Assembly: GCA_039814715.1 (NCBI GenBank)
Contig: JBCCAR010000026.1
Coordinates: 1-47,898, forward strand
Reading direction: 5' to 3'
DNA from: CAKZYD01 sp039814715
GTDB taxonomy: Bacteria > Pseudomonadota > Alphaproteobacteria > Sphingomonadales > CAKZYD01
DNA: 47,898 nucleotides
The position numbers and the translations under genes were made by a program. The notes beneath the pieces are model-generated. The model was given only the letters and a program-made list of their open reading frames with translations, ran no database searches and had not been told where the DNA came from. Position 1 is the stretch's first letter. Each line of letters begins with the position of its first letter. This document shows, piece after piece, positions 16,924-24,506 of the stretch.

Positions 16924-19428
16924 CTAAAACTCCATATTCGCGAAGAAACCCCAGGACATCGGCCGGTTGGTGGCCGTGGTATAAGCGCCAACCGAGCGCA
17001 CGGCGCCGTATAAGGAGGCGGTTTGAAACAATTCGTCTGTTAAGTTGCGGCCCCAGATGCCCACGCGCCAGCCGGCCTCTTGATCACCAATGGCAATGCG
17101 CGCATCGAGGATTTGGTAGCTGCCGACTTCAAAACGCGGGTCAAGCTCCACGCCAGAGCGGTAGCCGCCTGACAAGACAAGCTGCACGTTGGTAAACACC
17201 GCAAGGCTGCCAGCGCCCAGTGGCTGGGTATGGTTCGCTCCAATGGTTGCGCTCCAGTCAGGCGTATAGGGCAGTTCTGCGCCAGACAGATCACAGAAGC
17301 GAAGGCCCGCATTGGTAGAGAGTTGATCGCATGATCCTTGCGGGAAGTCGGTATATTCCGCGTCTAGTAAAGTTCCTGCGAAATTGAAGACCAAGTTTTC
17401 CGTTGCAGCCCATTGGCCGTCAATTTCAACACCCTTTGATTTTGCCGCGGCGGCGTTGCGGATTTGGAACGCAATGGCCGTTGGATTAAAGATGCTTTGC
17501 TGGAGATTGTCGAACTCATTATAGAAGGCTGCGATATTGACCCGCACGTTCGCCAGATCGATCTTCACGCCAATCTCATAGGCGTCCACGGTTTCCTGCT
17601 CAAAAGTGAAGCTCCCGCCGGTGGAGGTGCCTTCCAAGGTTGGCACTAGCCCAACGCCGGCAGGGTAAACCGCTGGCAGGCGAATAAGGTTATCAAAGCC
17701 ACCTGCCTTAAAACCGTTGCTGATGGAGCCATAGACCATCACCGTATCGGAGACATCATATTGCAGATTGGCCTGATAGGTCAGCTCATTGGAGGCAACT
17801 GAATCTGAGACAGTATGGGCAACAAAAGCAGGGGCTGCAGGGCTGCCGAAGAACGGCACGGCTGCGCCAGCGCTTTGAACGGGCACTGCTTCATTGTTTG
17901 GCGTGACGCCAAGGCGAATTTGATAGTCACCGAACTTGTCGACCTCAGAATAGCGCAGACCCACAGTTGCGCGAAGCTTTTCCGTAAAATTGTAGGTTGC
18001 AGAGCCAAAAATGGCCCACTGGTCGTTGTCCTCAGTCAAATCCCCCGCAAAGACGCCGAGCAGAAAGCCTGCGTTGCCGTTGCCGCCAGGGGGTCCGCCA
18101 GGATTAGGCCCATCAGGCGAATCCAGAAGCGTAAAGGTTTGATAGCCAAAAGCGACGTCGCTTTGTTGGTAGTAGGCGCCGACAAGCCAATCAAATGTTT
18201 CACCGCCAGGGGAGGTGAGGCGCAGCTCCTGACTGAACTGCTCATAGTCTTCTTGACGGTCAGTAGAAATGAAGGCGAAGGGGGTTGTATCCACATCAAG
18301 CCGCCGGTCTGAGGCGTAAGAGGAATAACCCGACACGCTGGTGAGGGTGATGCCGTTCTCAAAGCCATAGTTGATGGTGAGGTTGATGTTTGACGTATCA
18401 AGATCGCGAAATTCGCCGCCCACCTGACCAAGTGTATCGTTGATCTGGCTTGGCGCGATGGGGATGACGGTTTGTGGATTAAGGCCGCCGGTCTCGATCT
18501 GATTGTCGAGCGCGAAGGTAATGTCCGGGTTGAGGCGCTGGGCAAGATCACAGGCGCCGCTGCCTACATTCTCCCGCCCAGGAGAGGGCGCAGCGGAAAA
18601 GGCGCCCCCGCCAACAGGGCAATCAATGAGCTGGCTTGCGGCGCCAACTGCGTCCTGGCGTCCGATTTCGCCTTTAACGAAAATCTCCAGATTATCCGCA
18701 GGCTCCCAAAGGACACTGACACGGCCAACAGCATTTTCTCTGGCTGGCACGTCATCGCCGAAGAAGCTGTTAAAATAGCCGCCCAGGTTAAGGTATTTGA
18801 ACGCGACACGTGTGCTCAGCGTGTCCGTGATCGGAACTGTCAATGCGCCGGTTAAATCCACCTCATCATCGTCAGGATTGTAAGAGGCAAAGGCGTACCC
18901 TTCCATCTCCTGGCCGGGGCGCGTGGTTGTCAGGTTGAGCGCGCCCGCAATGGCGTTATTGCCAAAAATTGTACTTTGCGGCCCGCGCAGAACCTCAAGG
19001 CGTTCCACATCTAGGAAAGCGGCAAGAGACTGTTTTGCGCGGCCGAAATAGACCCCGTCAATGAAAGTAGAGACCGCTTGCTCAAAGCTGGGGTTCTGGT
19101 TTGAGCCAAACCCTCTGATAGCAATGGTCTCGCCCGCAAAGCCCTCCCGGACGACCAGATTGGGCACTGTTGTCGATAAGTCTTCAAGCCGCTGCACGCC
19201 GTTGCGGACGATGAAATCGCCAGACACTGCGCTCACGGAAATGGGTACATCCTGCAGGCTTTCCGTGCGTTGACGCGCGGTAACCATGATTTCCTCGAGC
19301 TGAGCATGGGCCTGGCCGATATCTGCGCCAAATGCGGAGCTTATGAGCGCGCTGGAAATAAGAAACCTTCGGCGAAAGGCTTTTGAACGCAAAGCTGCTA
19401 TGTCGTCATTTACCGTATTCGATACCAT
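16924..19428 (-). CDS. TonB-dependent outer-membrane receptor
   Basis: ATG at 19428 is preferred because GGGGAG lies 7 bases before it. The 834-residue precursor has a charged N-terminus, a hydrophobic FLISSALISSAFG and a QAHAQ cleavage region. The TonB box/plug start is LEEIMVTARQRTESLQDVPI. The plug carries VERLEVLRGPQSTIFGNNAI and the barrel ends in MEF, the C-terminal Phe of outer-membrane proteins. No STN domain is present. Only 94 bases separate it from the OsmC-like gene upstream and 167 from the SDR-ligAB-pobA operon downstream. Uptake of an aromatic feeding the nearby enzymes is the likely role, by context. Confidence 0.9.
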   Translation of the reverse strand: MVSNTVNDDIAALRSKAFRRRFLISSALISSAFGADIGQAHAQLEEIMVTARQRTESLQDVPISVSAVSGDFIVRNGVQRLEDLSTTVPNLVVREGFAGETIAIRGFGSNQNPSFEQAVSTFIDGVYFGRAKQSLAAFLDVERLEVLRGPQSTIFGNNAIAGALNLTTTRPGQEMEGYAFASYNPDDDEVDLTGALTVPITDTLSTRVAFKYLNLGGYFNSFFGDDVPARENAVGRVSVLWEPADNLEIFVKGEIGRQDAVGAASQLIDCPVGGGAFSAAPSPGRENVGSGACDLAQRLNPDITFALDNQIETGGLNPQTVIPIAPSQINDTLGQVGGEFRDLDTSNINLTINYGFENGITLTSVSGYSSYASDRRLDVDTTPFAFISTDRQEDYEQFSQELRLTSPGGETFDWLVGAYYQQSDVAFGYQTFTLLDSPDGPNPGGPPGGNGNAGFLLGVFAGDLTEDNDQWAIFGSATYNFTEKLRATVGLRYSEVDKFGDYQIRLGVTPNNEAVPVQSAGAAVPFFGSPAAPAFVAHTVSDSVASNELTYQANLQYDVSDTVMVYGSISNGFKAGGFDNLIRLPAVYPAGVGLVPTLEGTSTGGSFTFEQETVDAYEIGVKIDLANVRVNIAAFYNEFDNLQQSIFNPTAIAFQIRNAAAAKSKGVEIDGQWAATENLVFNFAGTLLDAEYTDFPQGSCDQLSTNAGLRFCDLSGAELPYTPDWSATIGANHTQPLGAGSLAVFTNVQLVLSGGYRSGVELDPRFEVGSYQILDARIAIGDQEAGWRVGIWGRNLTDELFQTASLYGAVRSVGAYTTATNRPMSWGFFANMEF

Positions 19429-19522
19429 CCGAATTCTCCCCAAAGTATTCTGGATTTGATGAAACAGTGTATTTTCAGTCTGTCGTCTTTCTTGTTATTC
19501 TCGTAATCAGCCTATCCAACTC

Positions 19523-20728
19523 CTAGTGTTGCCGAATTTTGATTTTTGTTTTGAGATCGGTGCGACAAAAGGCATGCAGGAAGCATGTCCGCTCTGATAC
19601 ATCGAGAATGTAGCGCGCGAAATCATCCCCCTCTTCGGAGGTGATATGAACATGGGTTTCCAGCGGATCAGCGGCCCCAAGCTGGCCTGTCGCGCCGGAC
19701 GCCCCACCTAAGGAAAAGTACGAATCCTGGATAATGTGATACTCTTTGAGCTTGCTATTGCTCATTTTTGCGAAGCGGCCAAACTGCGTCATGAAGCAGA
19801 AACCGATACCAGCGGAAATATAGGAGGCGGCGTTGGGCGCGAGCCCCCTACCGCCGTCTTGGGTGCCTTCATCAGAGAGGAAATAGAAGATCGAGCCATG
19901 CGGGTTGAACAGCTGCTGCTCAATCTGTTTGACCCCATCCGCGCGCAGCGTGCAAATACCGCGCAGATGTAATATCCGATCTTGTTGATCCGTTAAGCTC
20001 GACCCGTCGCTGCTATTGGTCAGCGCACTTTTGGGTGTGATGGGCCCTCTGCGTATAATGCCTGTCCAGTCGCCTGCCGCTATGGCAGGCTGCCCGCCTT
20101 TCAGGTCATATGGCAGCATTGGTTTGTTCAGTGGCAAAGCCGCATCTGTCGCTATTTCAGCGCCATTGTGGCTCAGTGTGAAGAGGCTCTCCTTCTCGCC
20201 GCGCATCAAGCCATTAAGCGGCGATGCAGCAACCGCGTTGAGCATCAAATTGGTTAGCTCCTGCGTGCTAGCGCTGCTGGTCGCTTCCAGCGTCAGGTCC
20301 ACATTCTTCGCGCTAGCGGTCATGGAGCCCTGCCGCATGGAGCCCTGCATGCTGTAATAATTGTCCTGGATGAGAGTGACATCCTCCAGATCAATGCCGC
20401 GCGCTTTGGCAAGCGCCAGCACTTCATTCATGTAGGAGGATACCATGCCAACAGTGAGGAAGGTGAGGGGCGCAGGCGCGGCGTCATGGCCCAGTAAATA
20501 TTTGCCTTCATCGCTGGTAAAGCGCCATGTCTGGCCTGCCCGGCGTGATGTGACGAAGGCCTCTTTTTGGAATACGGTGAGCGAATTGACGTAGGTACGC
20601 ACGCTTTCATCGCGCGCGGATTTGGGCAGCCCTGGCAGCGGGTGCGCAAGCTTAAAGACGAGCGGCAAACCACTCTCTTCAACCAGGTTTCGTGTCGTAT
20701 TGCGCTGCTGCGCCTGCGCTGCTGACAC
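19523..20728 (-). CDS. Two-domain OsmC-like protein, first domain without cysteines
   Basis: A GTG at 20728 with GGGGGAG upstream starts a 401-residue protein. It appears to hold two OsmC/Ohr-like halves. The first has APAPLTFLTVGMVSSYM and AVAASPLNG, the second NAASYISAGIGFCFM and SERTCFLHAF. The two halves also share an IQD(N/S)Y(Y/F)S strand (about 120-126 and 333-339). In the OsmC family two cysteines reduce organic peroxides. Here Cys311 and Cys382 of the second half could be that pair, whereas the first half has Ser98 and Ser169 at those positions. No signal peptide is visible. It is divergent from the tandem LysR genes and upstream of a TonB receptor. OsmC membership is by motif, not by search. 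Confidence 0.6.
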   Translation of the reverse strand: MSAAQAQQRNTTRNLVEESGLPLVFKLAHPLPGLPKSARDESVRTYVNSLTVFQKEAFVTSRRAGQTWRFTSDEGKYLLGHDAAPAPLTFLTVGMVSSYMNEVLALAKARGIDLEDVTLIQDNYYSMQGSMRQGSMTASAKNVDLTLEATSSASTQELTNLMLNAVAASPLNGLMRGEKESLFTLSHNGAEIATDAALPLNKPMLPYDLKGGQPAIAAGDWTGIIRRGPITPKSALTNSSDGSSLTDQQDRILHLRGICTLRADGVKQIEQQLFNPHGSIFYFLSDEGTQDGGRGLAPNAASYISAGIGFCFMTQFGRFAKMSNSKLKEYHIIQDSYFSLGGASGATGQLGAADPLETHVHITSEEGDDFARYILDVSERTCFLHAFCRTDLKTKIKIRQH

Positions 20729-20826
20729 CGCTATAGTCTCCCCCAGTCTAGTCTGTCTGCCTTCAGACTTTGAAGTCCAACCAGCGATTCAGTCGCTAGC
20801 AAAGCAACGGTAGACAAAAATACTAG

Positions 20827-20844
20827 GATCGATAAGATACGATC
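20827..20844. promoter_or_regulatory. Inverted repeat GATCG-N8-CGATC at the LysR start
   Basis: The 5-base arms lie immediately before the ATG of the first tandem LysR gene, in the 117-base divergent region with the OsmC-like gene. More ATCGAT-type words follow just inside the coding region. Autoregulation by the LysR protein at this place would be usual. No ribosome site is visible between it and the ATG. Confidence 0.35.
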
Positions 20845-20845
20845 T

Positions 20846-21772
20846 ATGAATGATACAATTCGATATAATCGATCTGTTATCGACTCGTTGAGGCGAATGG
20901 CTGTTTTTGCCAAAGTTGTTGAAGCAGGGTCTTTCAAGGGGGCGGCGGAACGTCTCGCGCTGTCACCTTCGGTGGTCAGTCATCACATCAGCGAGCTTGA
21001 AGAGTTGATTGGGTCTCACCTTCTGCACAGGTCAACGCGGGAGGTGTCGCTAACCGCCGACGGGGCTATTTTTTTAAGTGCCGCGAAAGACATGTTGCAC
21101 GCCGTCAATGGGGCCTTTGACCAAGTTGCCAGCCGCAGCAACTCGATTGGCGGCGAATTGCGCGTGGCGTTGCCCACAGCCCTGTCGCGCGCCCGGTTCT
21201 TAAAAGCGATCACTGAGCTTGAAGTGGAATTTCCGCAGATCACGTTATCGTTCAGCTTCAGCGATAACACTTCGCGCATTCTCGATAACGACTGCGATGT
21301 CGCTCTGTTCTTTGGGCCATTCAAAAGCGCAGGCCTCACAACGCGAAAAGTGGTCGAAGTCGAGCGCATTATTGTTGGGTCGCCGGCTTATTTCAGCCGG
21401 CGGGCTTTGCCAGACAAGCCTAGTGACTTGAAAGCTTGTGATTGGATTTGGCCAAATTCAGAAAAGAAGTCGCTGTCTTTTCGTGATACGCGGCGTAAAA
21501 ATGCTGGCCAGCGCATCTCTATTTCTCCGCGCACCCTGGTGGATAACTCCATGGCTTGCCGCCGCCTCGCGTTAGAGGGTGTTGGTCTGACCGTCATTCC
21601 AGGCTTTGTGGTTGAAGAAGATATTACAGATGGGCGCCTAACCCAGCTGCTACCGCATATGCGCATCAGTTCAGAAACCCTTATGGCAGCTTGGCCAACG
21701 GCGTCCAACAAGACAACGCTGACGCATCTGTTCGTTGAGTTTATTACTGAGAGCCTGACCAGCAGTGCTTGA
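20846..21772 (+). CDS. LysR-family regulator (first of a tandem pair)
   Basis: The 308-residue protein has a LysR winged helix at about 15-75 (MAVFAKVVEAGSFKGAAERL, SPSVVSHHISELEEL) and the effector-binding domain with GGELRVALPTALSRARFL and DNSMACRRLALEGVGLTVIP. The arrangement matches the aromatic-regulator type of LysR. It begins with ATG at 20846 without a clear ribosome site. It is a paralogue of the next gene: both start with RRMA(V/I)FAKVVEAGS and share (D/N)xM(A/V)CRRLALEGVGLT. The pair is divergent from the OsmC-like gene and TonB receptor and upstream of the aldehyde dehydrogenase and flavocytochrome genes. Confidence 0.9.
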   Translation: MNDTIRYNRSVIDSLRRMAVFAKVVEAGSFKGAAERLALSPSVVSHHISELEELIGSHLLHRSTREVSLTADGAIFLSAAKDMLHAVNGAFDQVASRSNSIGGELRVALPTALSRARFLKAITELEVEFPQITLSFSFSDNTSRILDNDCDVALFFGPFKSAGLTTRKVVEVERIIVGSPAYFSRRALPDKPSDLKACDWIWPNSEKKSLSFRDTRRKNAGQRISISPRTLVDNSMACRRLALEGVGLTVIPGFVVEEDITDGRLTQLLPHMRISSETLMAAWPTASNKTTLTHLFVEFITESLTSSA

Positions 21773-21808
21773 GGGCGAGACTGCTGCGCGTGATGCGGGA
21801 GAGGCCTT

Positions 21809-22732
21809 ATGAAAGCAGCGCCGGATCGTGACCGCGCGCTTATTGATGCGCTTCGGCGCATGGCGATCTTTGCTAAGGTAGTGGAGGCTGGCTCTTTGCG
21901 CGCTGCGGCCCGGCGGCTGGGCCTGTCGACCTCCGTCATCAGTCACCATCTCAGTGGTTTGGAGGAAGATGTTGGGGCGGTGCTGCTGGAGCGTACAACC
22001 CGGCGCATTACACTGACCCGCGAAGGTGCGGTCATGCTGGATGCTGCAAAAAATATGCTGCAGGCCGCTCGCACCGGTATGGGCTCACTTCGCGCCGACC
22101 ACGCAACGCTGGGCGGCGAACTGCGCGTCACTTTGCCGACCGTGCTGTCGCGCGCGCCCTTTCTAAAATCTATTAAATCATTGGAAGAGACGTTTCCGCA
22201 TCTCACACTATCACTGCGCTTTAAAGATGGCTTTTCAGGTTTGATCGACCCGGGCAGCGATGTGGTGTTTTTTTGCGGTGTGCCCGAAGGCGCGCCCGGC
22301 ACATCTCGGAAAGTCGCAGACTTGGAGCGTGCGATTGTAGCCTCTGATGCATACATGCAGCGCAGTGGGAGCTTAAACGCGCTAGACGAAGTGCTTGAAG
22401 CCAATTGGATTTGGCCAAGATATGAGCCGCTGATATTGCAGTATTCTGCCACCACAACAGCCCAGAGGACTAAGCGCGCTAAAATCACCGCAAGAACACT
22501 TGTGGATGACGCTATGGTGTGTCGCCGCCTCGCACTGGAAGGTGTAGGCCTGACGATCATGCCTCATTTTGTAGTTGCTGATGATATTGCCCTTGGCCGC
22601 TTAGTGCCTGTGGTCCCGGGCCTGCATCTAAAGTCGGACCCGCTTTGGGTCACCGCTGTTGAGGATCCAGCCAAGACAGCTCTTGTTGAGTTCTTCATTA
22701 CATTTGTGATGGATAGCCTGCAAAGCGTGTAG
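21809..22732 (+). CDS. LysR-family regulator (second of a tandem pair)
   Basis: The 307-residue protein is a paralogue of the upstream LysR gene, 36 bases away. The helix-turn-helix lies at about 18-77 (MAIFAKVVEAGSLRAAARRL, STSVISHHLSGLEED); the effector domain contains GGELRVTLPTVLSRAPFL and DDAMVCRRLALEGVGLTIMP. A GGGAGAGG site precedes the ATG. One duplicate may control the TonB receptor side and the other the aldehyde dehydrogenase/flavocytochrome side, but this is inference. Which one sees which ligand is not visible from the sequence. Confidence 0.9.
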   Translation: MKAAPDRDRALIDALRRMAIFAKVVEAGSLRAAARRLGLSTSVISHHLSGLEEDVGAVLLERTTRRITLTREGAVMLDAAKNMLQAARTGMGSLRADHATLGGELRVTLPTVLSRAPFLKSIKSLEETFPHLTLSLRFKDGFSGLIDPGSDVVFFCGVPEGAPGTSRKVADLERAIVASDAYMQRSGSLNALDEVLEANWIWPRYEPLILQYSATTTAQRTKRAKITARTLVDDAMVCRRLALEGVGLTIMPHFVVADDIALGRLVPVVPGLHLKSDPLWVTAVEDPAKTALVEFFITFVMDSLQSV

Positions 22733-22889
22733 CTGAGATTAGACTCCAACTCATTGCTCAATAAAATCGAACAATTCATTCGATAAATGTCGTCTTGTCG
22801 AATTCTTTGGGCCGAATTAGCGTTCAACACACTGCGATCTTACTGGGGAGAGATGCTGTTCACTACGGTGATGCGGCTACTTATCGCGT

Positions 22890-24365
22890 ATGAACGAAAC
22901 GCCAACCACGCAGCTCTATATTGATGGTGCGCGCACTGCCGCTGCGGCGGGCGGTGTGTATCCGCTCTACAATCCCGCTAAGCCGGATGAGCTCGTTGGC
23001 CATGCAGCTGACGCGCAAATCGAAGATTTGAACCGGGCATGCGATGCAGCGCATGCTGCCTTTCCTGCCTGGTCTGCGCTCTCCTACGCGCGGCGGGCAC
23101 AATACCTACTCGATATCGCAGAATATCTGGTTGCCGACGAGCAGGACCTCAAATATCGCAGTGAGCTATTTTGCCGCGAACACGGCAAGATTCTCGCGGA
23201 AACACGCATGGAGATGAGCCGCCTGGGGGACCGTTTTCGGCTCGCCGCCAGCTATGCCGAACGCCTGGCGGAAGATGAAGCGATCCAAGGCCCACCCTTT
23301 GATACCATCGTGACACGCCAGCCCCACGGCCCTGCCGCCCTTGTTGTACCCTGGAATTGGCCGCTATCAATTCTCGGGGCAAAGTTGCCACACGCGCTGA
23401 TGGCGGGCAGCACTGTCGTCATCAAGCCGTCTAAAAGTTCGGCGATGGCGCCAGTATTGACCATTCAGAAAATTGCCGAGAAGCTGCCTGCTGGCGTAGT
23501 GAACGTGATCACCGGATCGGCATCGCAAATCGGTGATCCACTGCTCCAGCATCCACACATCCGCTTCATCAATTTTACCGGATCTGTGCCAGTGGGAAAG
23601 CACGTCATGCGCCTGGCTGCGGAAACACTCAAGCCGGTCACCTTAGAGCTGGGCGGGAATGACGCGGGGATCGTGCTGGAGGATGCCGAGCTGGATGAAG
23701 ATGCGTACACCCGCATGTACTTTGGCGCCTTCGGTTCAACCGGGCAAATCTGCATGGCGCTCAAACGCCTCTATGTGGTGGAGAGCCGCTATGAGGATGT
23801 CGTGGCGGGTATGACTGCCGTCTGCGCGCGCCAGGTGGTAGGGGATGGTATGCTCCCAGCCACCACGATGGGGCCTTTGAACAACGCCGGCCAATTGAAC
23901 ATCGTGCAAGATATGATCGCGCAGGCCCGCGCCGCAGGCGCAGACGTGCGCGAACTTGGGCAGGTGCCTGATCAAGCGATCTATGAGGCTGGCTACTTCC
24001 AAAAGCCGACCTTGATCCTTGATCCGCCGCGCCATCTCGACATCGTACGCGAAGAACAGTTTGGCCCTGCGCTGCCTATTATCCCGGTTAAAGATGAAGC
24101 GGAGGCGATTGCCGAAGCCAACGCGTCGCCCTTCGGGCTGTGTTCATCTGTCTGGACTGCAGATAAAGACCGGGCTTTGCGCGTCTCTAAAGCGCTGCAA
24201 GCGGGTTATACTTACATCAACAATCACGGCCCGCGCGCGCAAGATAGCCGCGCACCGTTCGGTGGGTTCAAAGACTCCGGCATTGGCCGCAACCTTGGCT
24301 ACGAGGGCGTGACGTCGTTCCAAGGCTATCACGCAATGTCCAGTGTTCCAGGTTGGCTTCTGTGA
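22890..24365 (+). CDS. NAD(P)-dependent aldehyde dehydrogenase, coniferyl/aryl-aldehyde type
   Basis: The 491-residue protein has the ALDH motifs: PWNWPLSILGAKLPHALMAG with Asn156, Glu253 in LELGGND, and the nucleophile Cys288 in STGQICMALKRLYV. It oxidises an aldehyde to an acid; its context of a p-cresol/vanillyl-alcohol oxidase-like flavoprotein points to a hydroxybenzaldehyde, vanillin or coniferyl aldehyde. The product would be 4-hydroxybenzoate, vanillate or ferulate. The ATG at 22890 lacks a good ribosome site. A GGGGAG with an ATG at 22853 opens a 23-codon reading frame that overlaps the start, so coupling through a leader is possible. Confidence 0.9.
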   Translation: MNETPTTQLYIDGARTAAAAGGVYPLYNPAKPDELVGHAADAQIEDLNRACDAAHAAFPAWSALSYARRAQYLLDIAEYLVADEQDLKYRSELFCREHGKILAETRMEMSRLGDRFRLAASYAERLAEDEAIQGPPFDTIVTRQPHGPAALVVPWNWPLSILGAKLPHALMAGSTVVIKPSKSSAMAPVLTIQKIAEKLPAGVVNVITGSASQIGDPLLQHPHIRFINFTGSVPVGKHVMRLAAETLKPVTLELGGNDAGIVLEDAELDEDAYTRMYFGAFGSTGQICMALKRLYVVESRYEDVVAGMTAVCARQVVGDGMLPATTMGPLNNAGQLNIVQDMIAQARAAGADVRELGQVPDQAIYEAGYFQKPTLILDPPRHLDIVREEQFGPALPIIPVKDEAEAIAEANASPFGLCSSVWTADKDRALRVSKALQAGYTYINNHGPRAQDSRAPFGGFKDSGIGRNLGYEGVTSFQGYHAMSSVPGWLL

Positions 24366-24451
24366 TGCAGCTGCGCGCAGCATGGGTGCGAAAGTTTTCT
24401 CAATGGACGAAATAGCGCACCTAAAATAGTTGCACCTGCACCTATATTTGC

Positions 24452-24477
24452 GTAACAATTGATATGCGAAACGTTAC
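24452..24477. promoter_or_regulatory. Candidate operator GTAAC-N16-GTTAC before the flavoprotein gene
   Basis: Short inverted half-sites lie 30-55 bases upstream of the flavoprotein ATG, in the 141-base gap after the aldehyde dehydrogenase. The spacing is long for one dimer, so this may be two half-sites or chance. The same GTAAC/GTTAC half-sites form a tight palindrome at 37168-37183. Confidence 0.2.
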
Positions 24478-24506
24478 AAAGTGATGTTTAGATAGAGGAA
24501 GAGACT

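Noticed and set aside
24452..24477. Strong operator claim for the GTAAC/GTTAC half-sites before the flavoprotein gene
   Set aside because: The 16-base spacing and 5-base arms are too weak to claim; it is listed only as a low-confidence feature.
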